Notes: generated by a model from the letters alone, not told the origin. 64,000 nt of DNA from Thermogemmatispora carboxidivorans (GCF_000702505.1 NZ_JNIM01000001.1:2666001-2730000); one strand, 5' to 3'. Positions 34,303-44,197 are shown, counted from the first letter of the stretch. Numbers and translations are program-made.

Positions 34303-34785
34303 ACCCCGCCTCTATCGTCTGCCAGACAAGGGAGCGAGCAGCAAGACCGGCGCGGCCTCCTCCCTGAGACAGGCAGACAGAGCATGAAGCTGGCGGGTTC
34401 TTCGGGAGAAAGCGTAGTTCAGAGGAAAGTGTAGAAAAGCAGACAAGCTGCTGTCAAGATGTTTTGCATAGATAAAGAGCACTCTCTCTGATTTTCATGG
34501 TTTTTTCACATCCTGGCCTTCAGATCAGAAGCTAACCCAGCCAGGCGAGAAGAGCAGCCAGCGGTATCCCCGGAAGGGCGAACCCGCGCTGAATCTGGCG
34601 CGGGTCCTGCTAAGCTACGCCCGTCACCCCTTGAGCGACTCCTGCCCGACGCCCTATACTCTCCCTCTCTTCCAGGAGGGAAACGCTTTCTGCTACACTT
34701 GAGAAAGGAATATGCCCAAGAGATACCATTGTCCTGGAGACGCCCAAGGTGGCGCGCTTCTTCAGATTGGAAAGGAAGCAATTGC
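34303..34785. other. Divergent intergenic region between methyltransferase genes
   Basis: No gene is supported. The stretch must hold the promoters for copy 2 (minus) and the third methyltransferase (plus), but no strong consensus pair was identified. GC-rich inverted pieces (GCGCTGAATCTGGCGC at about 34588) could form hairpins. Confidence 0.35.
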
Positions 34786-35655
34786 ATGGCGGAAGCAGAT
34801 CATACCTATGTGATTGATCCAGAGAACGCCGGCGAGCTAGCCCGCCTGATGCAACAGGATCGGCTGTTGACCGAAGGGATGGGGGGTCTTCTTCCCGAGG
34901 GCCAGCTCCTGCCAGAGAGTGGGCGCCTGCTTGATCTAGCCTGTGGTCCCGGTGGTTGGGCCTTAGAGGTGGCTTTTCACTATCCCCATGCCGAGGTGAT
35001 CGGCATCGACATCAGCCAGCCAGTGATTGAGTATGCCCAGGCTCAGGCTCAGTCGCGCGGACTTAGAAACGTTCGTTTCCAGGTGGGCAATGTCATGGAG
35101 CCGTTGGCTTTCGCAGATACCTCTTTTGACCTGATCAACGGGCGAGCTTTGTCGGGCTTTATGTTGCCAGCCGCCTGGCCTCGTCTGTTGGCCGAGTGTT
35201 TCCGCCTCCTCAAGCCCGGTGGTATCCTGCGCCTGACCGAGGGAGAGCTTCCTTTGACGACCAGCCCAGCCTACGAGCGTTTCAGTTCCTTGATCGCTGA
35301 AGCTTTCCGGCGGGTTGGGCAGAGTTTTTCCCCTGATGGGCGCCATCTCGGTATTACGCCGGTGCTGCCACGGATGGTACGTCAGGCTGGCTTTGAGGAG
35401 GTACGGCTCCGAGCAAGCGCAATCGAGTGGTCGATGGGGACCGAGACGTACTATCCCGTCTTCAAAGATCACCTGGCCGGGATGGAATTGATTCGGCCCT
35501 TTCTCGTAAAAGTCGGCTTAATCGGCCAAGAGGAGCTAGGAACACTGATTCAGCAGGCGATGGCCGAAATGCAACAAGAGAATTTCTGCGCGATCTGGAC
35601 GCTGCTCACCGTCTGGGGTCGCAAGCCTACAACTACGCCCGACGCTACCGTCTAG
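34786..35655 (+). CDS. Class I SAM-dependent methyltransferase, divergent paralogue
   Basis: The 289-residue protein has motif I LLDLACGPGGWALEVAF, the acidic VIGIDISQPVIEYAQAQAQ, VRFQVGNVMEPLAFADTSFD and LLKPGGILRLTEG. It keeps the overall plan of the two copies on the other strand, including the ending WTLLTVWGRKP, but has diverged well. The start at 34786 has AAAGGAAG upstream. Three related methyltransferases in 3.4 kb suggest lineage-specific expansion with different acceptors. Confidence 0.87.
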   Translation: MAEADHTYVIDPENAGELARLMQQDRLLTEGMGGLLPEGQLLPESGRLLDLACGPGGWALEVAFHYPHAEVIGIDISQPVIEYAQAQAQSRGLRNVRFQVGNVMEPLAFADTSFDLINGRALSGFMLPAAWPRLLAECFRLLKPGGILRLTEGELPLTTSPAYERFSSLIAEAFRRVGQSFSPDGRHLGITPVLPRMVRQAGFEEVRLRASAIEWSMGTETYYPVFKDHLAGMELIRPFLVKVGLIGQEELGTLIQQAMAEMQQENFCAIWTLLTVWGRKPTTTPDATV

Positions 35656-35669
35656 GAGAAGAGAACGTT

Positions 35670-35746
35670 GCTCGCTGATGGTGATCCTGAGCGAGTTCCT
35701 GAGAGCACGCTGCCCACTCCAGGGAAGCGCTCCATCATCAGCGAGC
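35670..35746. terminator. Long-loop inverted repeat between convergent genes
   Basis: GCTCGCTGATG (35670-35680) and CATCAGCGAGC (35736-35746) are exact reverse complements with a 55-base loop. They lie after the third methyltransferase and before the end of the convergent permease gene. They may end transcription from both sides, though the loop is longer than usual and no T-run follows. Confidence 0.45.
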
Positions 35747-35816
35747 AGCCTCACTGAGTGCTGTCACAATGGCGAGACCAGAGGGTAGCAAGAGCTTACT
35801 GCGTCTTGTACCGGTC

Positions 35817-36686
35817 CTAGCCACGCAAGGCCCCCGCAGCGATCCCTTTGATAAAGTACCGTTGCAAGAAGAGAAAGGCAAGGACCAAAGGCAGCGAGGA
35901 GATGATCACCGCCGCAAAAATGAGGGACCAGTTATTATTGAATTGCCCCACAAAGGCAAAAATGGCGAGAGGCAACGTTTGCATACCATCACGCTGCAAG
36001 AAGATGAGAGGAATAAAGAAATCATTCCAGGTTGAGAGGGCACTCGTAATGGCGACTGTGGCTGTGACGGGACGCAAGAGCGGGAAAACAATGGTCCAGA
36101 AGATGCGCATTGGACCCGCCCCGTCCAAACGCGCCGCCTCTTCCAGTTCACGGGGCACAGTCTTGATAAAACCAGTATAAAGAAAAATGGCGAAGGGCAG
36201 GTTGACAGCAATATAGAGCAGGATCACCCCCTGATAGGTATTGATCAACTGCAAGTCATGCATCTCCTTATAGAGCGGAAAGAGACCAAGCTGGATCGGC
36301 ACAACCAGGCCAGCGACGAAATAGAGATAGAGGCGCTGGGGCCAGGGGCCGCCGAGACGGGCCAGGGGATAAGCCGCCAAAGAGCCACAGACAATGAGGC
36401 CGAGCACGGTGGCGCTGGTGATGAGGAGACTATTGAACAAGGCTTGTCCCAGAGAGGCATTGCTCCAGGCATCAGCAAAGTTCGACCAGATGAACTGCTG
36501 AGGCCAGCCAAGAGGATTATTCAGCAGCTCAGTTGGCGACTTGAGAGCCACCGACAGCAGCACCAGCAGGGGGACAAGCACCAGCCCACTCCACCAGAGT
36601 ACGAGCAGCAAGGCCATTCCTCGGGAGCAGAAGAAGGCAAAGGACTTACACCTACGCCCTTGCCTGGAAAGAGCAATCGAGCGCAT
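35817..36686 (-). CDS. Sugar ABC transporter permease, MalG type
   Basis: The 289-residue permease has six membrane segments (ALLLVLWWSGLVLVPLLVLL first) and an EAA loop LEEAARLDGAGPMRIFWTIV. The start at 36686 is one base after the stop of the upstream permease, with AGGAGG 9 bases before it. It forms the channel with that protein, and the binding protein is encoded at 37799. No ATPase is in the cluster. Confidence 0.92.
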   Translation of the reverse strand: MRSIALSRQGRRCKSFAFFCSRGMALLLVLWWSGLVLVPLLVLLSVALKSPTELLNNPLGWPQQFIWSNFADAWSNASLGQALFNSLLITSATVLGLIVCGSLAAYPLARLGGPWPQRLYLYFVAGLVVPIQLGLFPLYKEMHDLQLINTYQGVILLYIAVNLPFAIFLYTGFIKTVPRELEEAARLDGAGPMRIFWTIVFPLLRPVTATVAITSALSTWNDFFIPLIFLQRDGMQTLPLAIFAFVGQFNNNWSLIFAAVIISSLPLVLAFLFLQRYFIKGIAAGALRG

Positions 36687-36687
36687 T

Positions 36688-37632
36688 TCACAGTTCCTCC
36701 TCTCGTGCACGTAGAAAATGCAAATTGATGATAGAGAGGGTCAGAATCAGCAGGGCCATTACAATACCCACCGCAGTGGCATAGCCAAAGTGATTGAGGG
36801 TAAAGGCCTCTTTGTAGATTCTCAGAGCTAATGACTCACTGGCGTCCCCTGGTCCCCCATTAGTCATCACAAAGATAAGATCGAAGATCTTCATACTACC
36901 AATCAGAGTCAGGACAACATTGACTGTCACAGCGGGCGCAATCAAGGGGAAGGTAATATAGCGAAAGCGCTGCCAGACTGAGGACCCATCAACCCGAGCT
37001 GCCTCGTATAGCTCAGCAGGCACTGCCTGCAGACCAGCAAGAAATACTACCATGCTGAAGCCCATAAACTCCCAGGAGTTGGTAAAAACCAGGCTCCAGA
37101 GAACTAAGCGAGGATTCCCAAGCCAGTCCTGCTGCCAGGTTGCCAGGCCAAGATGGCCCAGCAGAGCATTGAGAAAGCCGAACTGTGGACTGTAAATATA
37201 GCTCCAGATGTAGCCAATGGCCAGCGGACTCAGCATCGCGGGAATGAGGAAGAAGACACGCAGGAAGGTCAGTCGGCGTAGCGGCCCATCCAGGATCAAG
37301 GCCAGGAGCAGCGCGACGCCATTTTGCAGGATCATCACGCCTGTGGCAAACAGAAGCGTATTTCTCAGATCGGTAAACACAGAACGGTCGCTTATCAGCT
37401 GACGGAAATTGGCCAGGCCCACCATCTGGAGATTTGGGGCAAGGCCATCCCAATCGGTCAGGCTATAGTAGAGGCTGCCGACGATGGGATAGATAACAAA
37501 GATGGTAAAGATGACCAAGGCGGGCAGCCAGAAGAAACTGTGCGTCCAGAGCTGCCGCAGACGAATCCCCCATTGTGACGGTCGCCTCTGGCGCTTCTCC
37601 AAAGGCATCATCACCAAAGAGCCTGGTTCCAT
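36688..37632 (-). CDS. Sugar ABC transporter permease, MalF type
   Basis: The 314-residue permease has six membrane segments (FFWLPALVIFTIFVIYPIVG first) and an EAA loop LYEAARVDGSSVWQRFRYIT. The motif MTNGGPGDASESLALRIYKE is common in this family. AAAGGGG precedes the ATG at 37632. It is the middle gene of the minus-strand importer operon. Confidence 0.92.
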   Translation of the reverse strand: MEPGSLVMMPLEKRQRRPSQWGIRLRQLWTHSFFWLPALVIFTIFVIYPIVGSLYYSLTDWDGLAPNLQMVGLANFRQLISDRSVFTDLRNTLLFATGVMILQNGVALLLALILDGPLRRLTFLRVFFLIPAMLSPLAIGYIWSYIYSPQFGFLNALLGHLGLATWQQDWLGNPRLVLWSLVFTNSWEFMGFSMVVFLAGLQAVPAELYEAARVDGSSVWQRFRYITFPLIAPAVTVNVVLTLIGSMKIFDLIFVMTNGGPGDASESLALRIYKEAFTLNHFGYATAVGIVMALLILTLSIINLHFLRAREEEL

Positions 37633-37798
37633 AATGAGCCCCTTTCTTGCTCGCCACGGCAGCCGTTGCAGAAGAGCAATAGCGCCAAGGAGAGGAAGGA
37701 AAGCGAGCGGGTGAGACCTCGCGCTAGCGAACTGGGTCCCTCCTACTTTCGGGCGCCGAGGAGCTCACCCGCCATGCAACACGAGCCGAAGCAAAGAG

Positions 37799-39115
37799 CT
37801 AGCTGATCGATCCTTTATTCTTCAGAAAGACCGAGTCCATGTCCTGAAGCATCTGATCAATGCTCATCGAACCAGCAAAAACCGCCTGGATGTCCTTGAA
37901 CATGGAATCTTGCACGCCAAGAGGCCAATTTTGATCGAGGAAGTTATAGGAGCCAACCTTGAGAGGGGCGACCATCTCCTGGGCAGCAGGATCAAGGGCC
38001 GGATTAGAGATATCGAGGAAAGAGGAGTAGGCCACCTTCTCTTTCAGATAGAGGGCCATAATGTCGGGCCTGGCCCAGAACTGGAGATACTGGCGTGCCT
38101 CCGCAGGATACCTGGTCGTGGAGGAAATAGCAAGCGTAGTTCCAACGGCGGAAGAGACCCAGATGGATTGCCCGGCCTCTCCATAGGGGAGGGGGAACAT
38201 CCCCAGGTCAAGCTTGGGATTGAGTTGCCGGATCGGCGCCAAAATCCAGTTGCCATTGACGACCATCGCGGCTTTGCCTGCAGCCATCATCTGAGTTGTC
38301 TGCACATAGGTTGTCCCCAGAGCCCCCTGGTTGAAATAGCCGCGGGCATTGAGGTCAAGATAGTCCCTCATCATCTGCCTCCAAGGAGAAGCGAAAAATG
38401 TTCGCCGGCCAGCGAACATCTGCTTATCAAAGTCGGGGTCATTACGGTAGATCGCCGAGGGGGCCATAGCATAGGGAATGAGTTGATCAACCCACTGGTC
38501 TTTGATACCCAAGGCCAGAGGAGTCACCCCAGCTCGCTTGAGCTGCTCGCAGACCGCCAGGAAGTCAGGCCAATTCGTCGGTACCGAGAGATTATACTCC
38601 CTGAAGATCTGCTTGTTGTAGACAACGCCGATGACATTTTGGTCGAGCGGCAAGGCATAGATGCGACCATCAGTGTAAGAAATCACTCGCTTGACGCCCG
38701 GCAACAGGCGCTTGACCCATGACTCGCTGGAGAGATCGGCCAGATAGTGGGCCTTGGCATAAGGGTAAAACTTGACGCCCGGGAAGACCCCGAAGATATC
38801 CGGCGCATCCCCGCCAGCCAGGCGAGCCTTTAGAACGGTTTCATACTGATCCGTGGGAAGCGAGGAGAACTGTACCGTGATGTTGGGATAGGCTTGATGA
38901 AAGCGCTTGTTGATTTCGGCCACGACAGGGCCAGCATCAGTACCAATCCAATGGAGAAACTTCAGCGTCACTGGCTGCTGGCCCGCATTCCCTGCGCTGG
39001 AGCCACCGCAGGCCTCTAACCATGAGCTGGTACTGAGAGCCATCGCCGCGAAGAGGGCCGACCTGGACAGGAAGCGGCGCCGCGTGAGCGGAGGAGAACC
39101 AGCCATACACTCCAT
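37799..39115 (-). CDS. Sugar ABC transporter substrate-binding lipoprotein
   Basis: The 438-residue family 1 binding protein carries both a twin-arginine pattern (LTRRRFLSRSALFAAMALS) and a lipobox (LEAC followed by GG), so it may be exported folded and then lipid-anchored. Family motifs include KFLHWIGTDAG, DAPDIFGVFPGVKFYPYAK, GVVYNKQIFREYNLSVPTNW and LFTS-like WILAPIRQLN. AAAGGAG lies before the ATG at 39115. It heads the operon with the two permeases. The divergent YesM/YesN pair probably controls it. The sugar is unknown. Confidence 0.9.
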   Translation of the reverse strand: MECMAGSPPLTRRRFLSRSALFAAMALSTSSWLEACGGSSAGNAGQQPVTLKFLHWIGTDAGPVVAEINKRFHQAYPNITVQFSSLPTDQYETVLKARLAGGDAPDIFGVFPGVKFYPYAKAHYLADLSSESWVKRLLPGVKRVISYTDGRIYALPLDQNVIGVVYNKQIFREYNLSVPTNWPDFLAVCEQLKRAGVTPLALGIKDQWVDQLIPYAMAPSAIYRNDPDFDKQMFAGRRTFFASPWRQMMRDYLDLNARGYFNQGALGTTYVQTTQMMAAGKAAMVVNGNWILAPIRQLNPKLDLGMFPLPYGEAGQSIWVSSAVGTTLAISSTTRYPAEARQYLQFWARPDIMALYLKEKVAYSSFLDISNPALDPAAQEMVAPLKVGSYNFLDQNWPLGVQDSMFKDIQAVFAGSMSIDQMLQDMDSVFLKNKGSIS

Positions 39116-39211
39116 GAGGAAACTCCTTTTCTGCGCTGAAAGCCGATGAGATCTCCGACTCCACCCTGTCGTCTGCCGGCAGACAAGAGGGCCACTGTCA
39201 CTCTAGAGCAG

Positions 39212-39240
39212 AGTATAGGAATTCCCTCCACCGGCCACAA
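39212..39240 (-). promoter_or_regulatory. Likely promoter of the second sugar-importer operon
   Basis: On the minus strand TTGTGG (complement of 39235-39240), a 17-base spacer and TATACT (complement of 39212-39217) lie about 95 bases before the binding-protein start. The weak -35 fits a promoter that needs an activator, such as the AraC-type regulator encoded at 41333. Confidence 0.55.
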
Positions 39241-39494
39241 GGCAGCAACTTTCAGAAAAGGTTCGTTACTTTACGCTCTTGAAAACAGAGGGCTAGATTT
39301 CCTTCCACGTTCAGCGGAGGTAAATGGGCCTTCAGAGCAGCTCACAACAGCGCTGAGCGACTGTTACCTCCACTTACCTGACCATAGACAGAGCCAGGAG
39401 CGATTGCTTACAATCAATAGCCGAGGCAGCTCAGCTGCTGCCAGGCCGCCATGCCTCGCTGTTGCCCAGTGAAATGAGCGGGAGAAACTCAGCG

Positions 39495-41327
39495 ATGAGA
39501 ATGCACAGCAATGGAGTGGTTCCCTTCCGCACACAACTATCTCTGTTTCTCTTGCCAATCATTATTTTCCCTCTGGCTTTCATTGGATATGTATCGTACC
39601 AAATATCCTACCGGGCTTTGCAGAATCGCTCTGCCCAGAACGTTAGCCAAATTGCTTCTCTGGTCAATCATAATCTAGACACAACGCTAGAGCAGGCCAT
39701 CCAGCTGGCAAAGACTCCACTGTATCAGCCAGAGATTCAGCGCATTGTCACCTACTATACGCAGCACCCTGAGCTGACCTTTGACACGGTCTCGTTAAGC
39801 GATATTGAGGCTATTGAGAATTTTTGTCTTGATATCCTCATTCGTAATACAAACATTGATTCAGTCGACATCTATACTGCTGGCTCAACAGTTTTTTCGG
39901 AGAGCTTCATCGACCTTCAACCGCTCGATCATTGGCAATCTCTGCCCTGGTTCCAGACCTTGATGCATTCCTCCACCATTCGCACGCTGCTCCTCCCGGC
40001 CCATCCCCTGCCCTCGGATCAGGGGAAGCGCCTGGTCTTTTCGGTGGCCCAGGCACTGGTCAATACGGCAACCTTCCAAACGGTGGGCGCGATTGTTCTG
40101 AACATTGACACCCAGACGACTATCGACCAAATCATCTCGAATTCTTCCGGTCAGGATGAAACACTTTTTCTCATCTACGGCCCCTCTGGGCAATTGATTT
40201 ACAGTTCTCCTCTGGCAAGCCAAACGGCAGGGGGACCAGACCAGACACGCACGCTGATCAGCGCGGTCCTGCAGGCCCTCCACCGTCAAGAGGGGGAGCT
40301 GAGCTGGAACCAGACTGATTATTTCCTCTCTAGCAATACCTCTGGACTCTCTGGCTGGACGGTGGCCGCACTTGTTCCTAGCTCCAGCCTGATGCAAGAC
40401 ATCGAGGCAATCAAAGAAACGACCGTGCTGATCATCTGCCTGACCATCCTTGTAGTGCTGGGCAGCACAGTCACCGTCATCCAACGACTGAGCCAGCAGA
40501 TCACTCAGCTGCGCACCTTGATGAAAGAGGTTGAAAACGGCAATCTCGATGTCCGGTTCCTGCCTCGGGGCCGCGGTGAGCTTCAGTCGCTCGGCAGTAG
40601 TTTCAATCATATGGTGGCTCGCCTCAAGGAGGTCATCCAGGATAACTATGAGTCACAGCTGCAGCGTCAAAGAGCAGAGTTAGCAGCACTGCACAGCCAG
40701 ATCAACCCCCACTTTCTCTACAACACCCTTGGCACTTTCCAGATGCTCGCCTTGATGGAAGGACAGGAGCGTCTGGCTATGTTGGCTTACCACCTCGGAC
40801 GGTTAATGCGCTACGCGCTGGAACCCAGCCCCCTGGCAACGCTGCAACAGGAGGTGGAACACATCGAGCATTTTCTCTCCCTCATCAAGATCCGCTATGA
40901 AGAACGCTTGAACTATACTATTCAGATTCCAGAGGATCTGCTGATCTACAGCATCCCGCGCTTTACTCTGCAGCCGCTCGTCGAAAATGCTGTTTACCAC
41001 GGCCTTGATCCCAAAGCCGAAGGGGGAAATATCTGGGTCCAGGGATGGCAAGAAGAAGAACAATTGGTCATCACGATCTGTGATGATGGTATCGGCATGA
41101 GACCAGATCAATTGCAGTACTGGCAGGAGAGGCTCCGATATGAGACAAATTTCCTCGCTCGCTCCCGCCATATCGGGATTCTCAATGTCCAGGGGCAGAT
41201 CCAACGCATCTTTGGTCCCAACTATGGGCTGACCCTTGGCGCTGGATCAGCAGGCCAGGGGATTCAGGTGACCATTCGCTTGCCATTGCGCGTGCTAGAA
41301 GCACACTCCTCGCAAGAGAAGAGGTGA
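39495..41327 (+). CDS. Sensor histidine kinase, YesM family
   Basis: The 610-residue membrane kinase has TM1 (LSLFLLPIIIFPLAFIGYVS), a large outer sensor domain of about 240 residues, TM2 (VLIICLTILVVLGSTVTVIQ), a HAMP linker, the His-kinase block LHSQINPHFLYNTLGTFQML with the phospho-accepting His, and an HATPase domain (LQPLVENAVYHGLDPKAEGG, ICDDGIGM). It senses an extracellular sugar or binding-protein complex. The start at 39495 has GGGAG upstream; ATG 39474 is also possible. The response-regulator gene follows after 5 bases. Confidence 0.92.
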   Translation: MRMHSNGVVPFRTQLSLFLLPIIIFPLAFIGYVSYQISYRALQNRSAQNVSQIASLVNHNLDTTLEQAIQLAKTPLYQPEIQRIVTYYTQHPELTFDTVSLSDIEAIENFCLDILIRNTNIDSVDIYTAGSTVFSESFIDLQPLDHWQSLPWFQTLMHSSTIRTLLLPAHPLPSDQGKRLVFSVAQALVNTATFQTVGAIVLNIDTQTTIDQIISNSSGQDETLFLIYGPSGQLIYSSPLASQTAGGPDQTRTLISAVLQALHRQEGELSWNQTDYFLSSNTSGLSGWTVAALVPSSSLMQDIEAIKETTVLIICLTILVVLGSTVTVIQRLSQQITQLRTLMKEVENGNLDVRFLPRGRGELQSLGSSFNHMVARLKEVIQDNYESQLQRQRAELAALHSQINPHFLYNTLGTFQMLALMEGQERLAMLAYHLGRLMRYALEPSPLATLQQEVEHIEHFLSLIKIRYEERLNYTIQIPEDLLIYSIPRFTLQPLVENAVYHGLDPKAEGGNIWVQGWQEEEQLVITICDDGIGMRPDQLQYWQERLRYETNFLARSRHIGILNVQGQIQRIFGPNYGLTLGAGSAGQGIQVTIRLPLRVLEAHSSQEKR

Positions 41328-41332
41328 TCTAT

Positions 41333-42100
41333 ATGAATCAGCAGCAGATAAAGAAAGAGAATGTGATTCTGGTGGCCGATGACGAACGTGCCCTTCGCCA
41401 AGGGCTTCAGATGCTCATCTCGCGCCGCTACCCAGATCTGCTTGTCCTGGAGGCCAGCAATGGTCTAGAATGCTGGCACACGTTGGAGCGTGAGCCACAG
41501 ATTAGGCTGGCATTTATCGATATTCGGATGCCGGAGATGGATGGATTGCAGATATGCGCCAGGAAGAAAGAGGCCGATCTGCCTGTGAAGATCGCGCTCA
41601 TCTCTGGTTTCCGCGACTTTGACTATGCTCGCCAGGCTCTGCGCTACGGAGTCGTCGACTACCTCTTGAAACCCATTAATCCGTCCGATGTGCTTCGCTT
41701 GGTTGAGGAGGTGGTCTTACGCTCCCTCCCTGCCTCCCCTCTCCCCGAAACATGTGAGCGACAAGAACGCCTGATCATTGAGCAAATCCGCCGCTGGATT
41801 CATGACCATCTGCATGAAGAGATTACCCTGCTCGATCTGGCACACCGTTTCCACTATTCTGTCGGCTATCTGAGCTTACTCTTTAAAAAAGAGAGCGGAA
41901 AGGGCTTCCAAGAATATCTTGTTGCCTGTCGTATGCAGCGCGCACGCTCCCTTTTACAGGACCCAGCTCTCCGCATCGCTGACATCGCTCAGCAAGTCGG
42001 CTACAGCAATCCCAAAGCGTTTTCAATGGCGTTTCACAAAGCCTTTGGTCTCTCTCCGACAGATTTTCGCGAAATACGTGGCAAAGACACAAAAAACTGA
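41333..42100 (+). CDS. AraC-type response regulator, YesN family
   Basis: The 255-residue protein has a receiver domain with acidic VADDER and phospho-acceptor Asp-63 in FIDIRMPEMDG, and the conserved Lys in YLLKPINPSD. A C-terminal AraC double HTH follows (ITLLDLAHRFHYSVGYLSLL, RIADIAQQVGYSNPKAFSMA, FHKAFGLSPTDFRE). GAGGTG precedes ATG 41333; a GTG at 41324 overlaps the kinase stop. It is the partner of the kinase and probably activates the divergent importer operon. Confidence 0.92.
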   Translation: MNQQQIKKENVILVADDERALRQGLQMLISRRYPDLLVLEASNGLECWHTLEREPQIRLAFIDIRMPEMDGLQICARKKEADLPVKIALISGFRDFDYARQALRYGVVDYLLKPINPSDVLRLVEEVVLRSLPASPLPETCERQERLIIEQIRRWIHDHLHEEITLLDLAHRFHYSVGYLSLLFKKESGKGFQEYLVACRMQRARSLLQDPALRIADIAQQVGYSNPKAFSMAFHKAFGLSPTDFREIRGKDTKN

Positions 42101-42435
42101 TCACATAGTTTCTCACCTCTCTCTGTCTTGCCACAGTTAGCAAGCAGGAGTTGCCTTCTTCCCGAGGGAAGTCGCTGCTCGAAGCAGTCTTCCGTTAAGA
42201 GCGCCAGAGCATTTATGCAATGTTTAACTCTCTCCCCTGGTCATTTATGCGTCATTTACGCATCATCGGGTAAATTGAGAGTGTCCACTCAGAGACGAGC
42301 CATTGAGAACGGAGCCAGCCAGCCAGTCGGATTGCCTGATCTATGAGCCTGGCACACCCACTGGTTGGCTGGTCGGCTAGTCGACCGAGACTGTGATAGA
42401 GGTCGCATTTTCTCCGGCAGCGAGAAGAATGAAGA
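42101..42435 (+). other. Intergenic region before the NitT/TauT-type importer
   Basis: No gene or known riboswitch (TPP was looked for) is visible. ATTTATGC occurs twice (about 42211 and 42243) and a small dyad TGCGT-N5-ACGCA lies at 42248-42262, which may be regulator binding sites. GGCTGGTCGGCTAGTCGACC near 42370 can form a short hairpin. Confidence 0.4.
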
Positions 42436-43329
42436 ATGCAACACTCACAGAGAAACGTCCCACCCGCTTCATCTCCTACGCCCTGCTCACCGGCTCAAGA
42501 GGTACCCAGCGCCCGGTACTCTAAGGGGAGCACAACAGTCATCGAGCTGCGTCAGGTGACCAAGCGCTTTCTCACGCCCGGTGGCCAGAGCTACACCGCA
42601 CTGCGCGATCTGAGCCTCGCTGTAGCCCCGGGCGAATTCTGCGCTCTTATCGGCCCTACTGGCTGCGGCAAGTCCACCACCTTGAGTCTCATCGCCGGAC
42701 TGGATACGCCGAGCGCTGGCACCGTCCTGGTCATGGGGGAAGAGGTGCACGGTACCGATCCGCGCATCGGCTATGTCTTTCAAACCGACGCCGTCTTCCC
42801 CTGGAAGAACGTGCTGTCCAACGTGGCCGCTGGCCCTCTCTTTCGCGGCCTTCCCAAGCGGGAAGCGCTGGAGCGGGCCCGCGCCTGGATTGCTCGTGTC
42901 GGTCTGGCCGGTTTCGAGGACCGCTATCCGCACCAGCTCTCGGGCGGTATGCGCAAGCGTGTGGCCCTTGCCCAGACCTTCATCAATGAGCCGCAGATTC
43001 TGCTGATGGATGAACCGTTCAGCGCGCTCGACGTCCAGACACGCACACTGATGGAGAACGAGCTGCTACAGCTGTGGTCTGCGCTTTCGGCTTCGGTGGT
43101 CTTCGTGACCCATGACTTGGAGGAGGCTATCGCCCTTGCCGACCGCGTCTGCGTTCTGACCGCCGGTCCAGCCACGGTCAAGGGGATCTATACTATCGAT
43201 CTGCCCCGCCCGCGCAATGTGGCCGAGATCCGCTTTGATCCACGCTTTGTGCGGCTCTATCACGATATCTGGGAGGACCTCCGCGACGAGGTGATGATTA
43301 GCTATGAGCGAGCGAAGCAATCGTCTTGA
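42436..43329 (+). CDS. ABC transporter ATPase, NitT/TauT (SsuB/TauB) type
   Basis: The 297-residue ATPase has Walker A GPTGCGKST, Q-loop YVFQTDAVFPWKN, signature LSGGMRKRVALAQ, Walker B ILLMDEPFSALD and switch His in FVTHDLEEAIALAD. The Gln-Thr-Asp-Ala Q-loop and MRKR signature are typical of the nitrate/sulfonate/taurine/pyrimidine group. The next gene begins 26 bases inside its 3' end. The substrate is not defined by sequence. Confidence 0.92.
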   Translation: MQHSQRNVPPASSPTPCSPAQEVPSARYSKGSTTVIELRQVTKRFLTPGGQSYTALRDLSLAVAPGEFCALIGPTGCGKSTTLSLIAGLDTPSAGTVLVMGEEVHGTDPRIGYVFQTDAVFPWKNVLSNVAAGPLFRGLPKREALERARAWIARVGLAGFEDRYPHQLSGGMRKRVALAQTFINEPQILLMDEPFSALDVQTRTLMENELLQLWSALSASVVFVTHDLEEAIALADRVCVLTAGPATVKGIYTIDLPRPRNVAEIRFDPRFVRLYHDIWEDLRDEVMISYERAKQSS

Positions 43330-44197
43330 ACATGGAGAGAGCGATGGCGCAGCCAAGGCAATGGAGGCAGATAGCGCTATCCTGGCGGCCCTGACTGGCC
43401 GACGTCGCCGCCGCCGCTGGCTCATTAATGCCCTGCGTTTGCTGCTGCTCGTGGTTCTGATCGGCGGCTGGGAATTGGGGACACGGCTCGGCCTGATCGA
43501 TCCCTTCTTTTGGGGGCGCCCGTCTGGGATCTGGCAGCAGCTTGTGACCTGGGTGGTCCACGGGACCGCTCAGGGACCGCTCTGGGTGCAGATTGCTGTG
43601 ACGCTGGAGGAGGCCCTGTTTGGCTTCTTGATCGGCGTCGTCCTCGGCATTAGTTTCGGCGTTCTCCTGGGTCGTAACGCCTTTCTCGCCGAGCTGCTTG
43701 GCCCCTATATTAAGGCGGCCAACTCTATTCCTCGTGTGACTCTGGCGCCGCTGTTCGCCATTGGGCTGGGCCTGGGCAGCCAGTCAAAGATCGCCCTGGC
43801 GGTCGTCCTGGTCTTCTTCATCGTCTTCTTCAATGCTTTCCAGGGCGTGCGCGAGGTCGATCGGAATCTGTTGGCCAACGCTCGCATCCTGGGGGCCAAC
43901 CGCTGGCAGCTCTTCCGCGAGGTTATCTTGCCTTCGGCGCTCACCTGGATTATTGCCAGCCTGCACACCAGCTTTAGCTTTGCGCTGGTGGGGGCTGTGG
44001 TCGGCGAGTTTGTCGGCTCGATCGAGGGCATCGGTCTGATGATCCAGAATGCCGGCGCCACCTTCAACGCCAACGGAGTCTTCGCGGCCATGCTGATCCT
44101 GGCTGCAGTGGCTCTACTCTCGGAGATCGTGATTACTGCCCTGGAGCGGCGCCTGCTGCGCTGGCGCCCAACCGCTCTGAGTGAGGTCACACTCTGA
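43304..44197 (+). CDS. ABC transporter permease, NitT/TauT (SsuC/TauC) type
   Basis: The 297-residue permease has six membrane segments (LLLLVVLIGGWELGTRLGLI first). Family blocks are IKAANSIPRVTLAPLFAIG and the coupling loop VDRNLLANARILGANRWQLF. It begins in the ATPase gene with GAGGTGATG upstream. With the ATPase and the lipoprotein that follows it forms one importer. Confidence 0.92.
   Translation: MSERSNRLEHGESDGAAKAMEADSAILAALTGRRRRRRWLINALRLLLLVVLIGGWELGTRLGLIDPFFWGRPSGIWQQLVTWVVHGTAQGPLWVQIAVTLEEALFGFLIGVVLGISFGVLLGRNAFLAELLGPYIKAANSIPRVTLAPLFAIGLGLGSQSKIALAVVLVFFIVFFNAFQGVREVDRNLLANARILGANRWQLFREVILPSALTWIIASLHTSFSFALVGAVVGEFVGSIEGIGLMIQNAGATFNANGVFAAMLILAAVALLSEIVITALERRLLRWRPTALSEVTL

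Noticed and set aside
42101-42435. TPP or other riboswitch before the NitT/TauT importer
   Set aside because: The conserved TPP core (CTGAGA and partner loop) is not present, so pyrimidine uptake cannot be argued from it.
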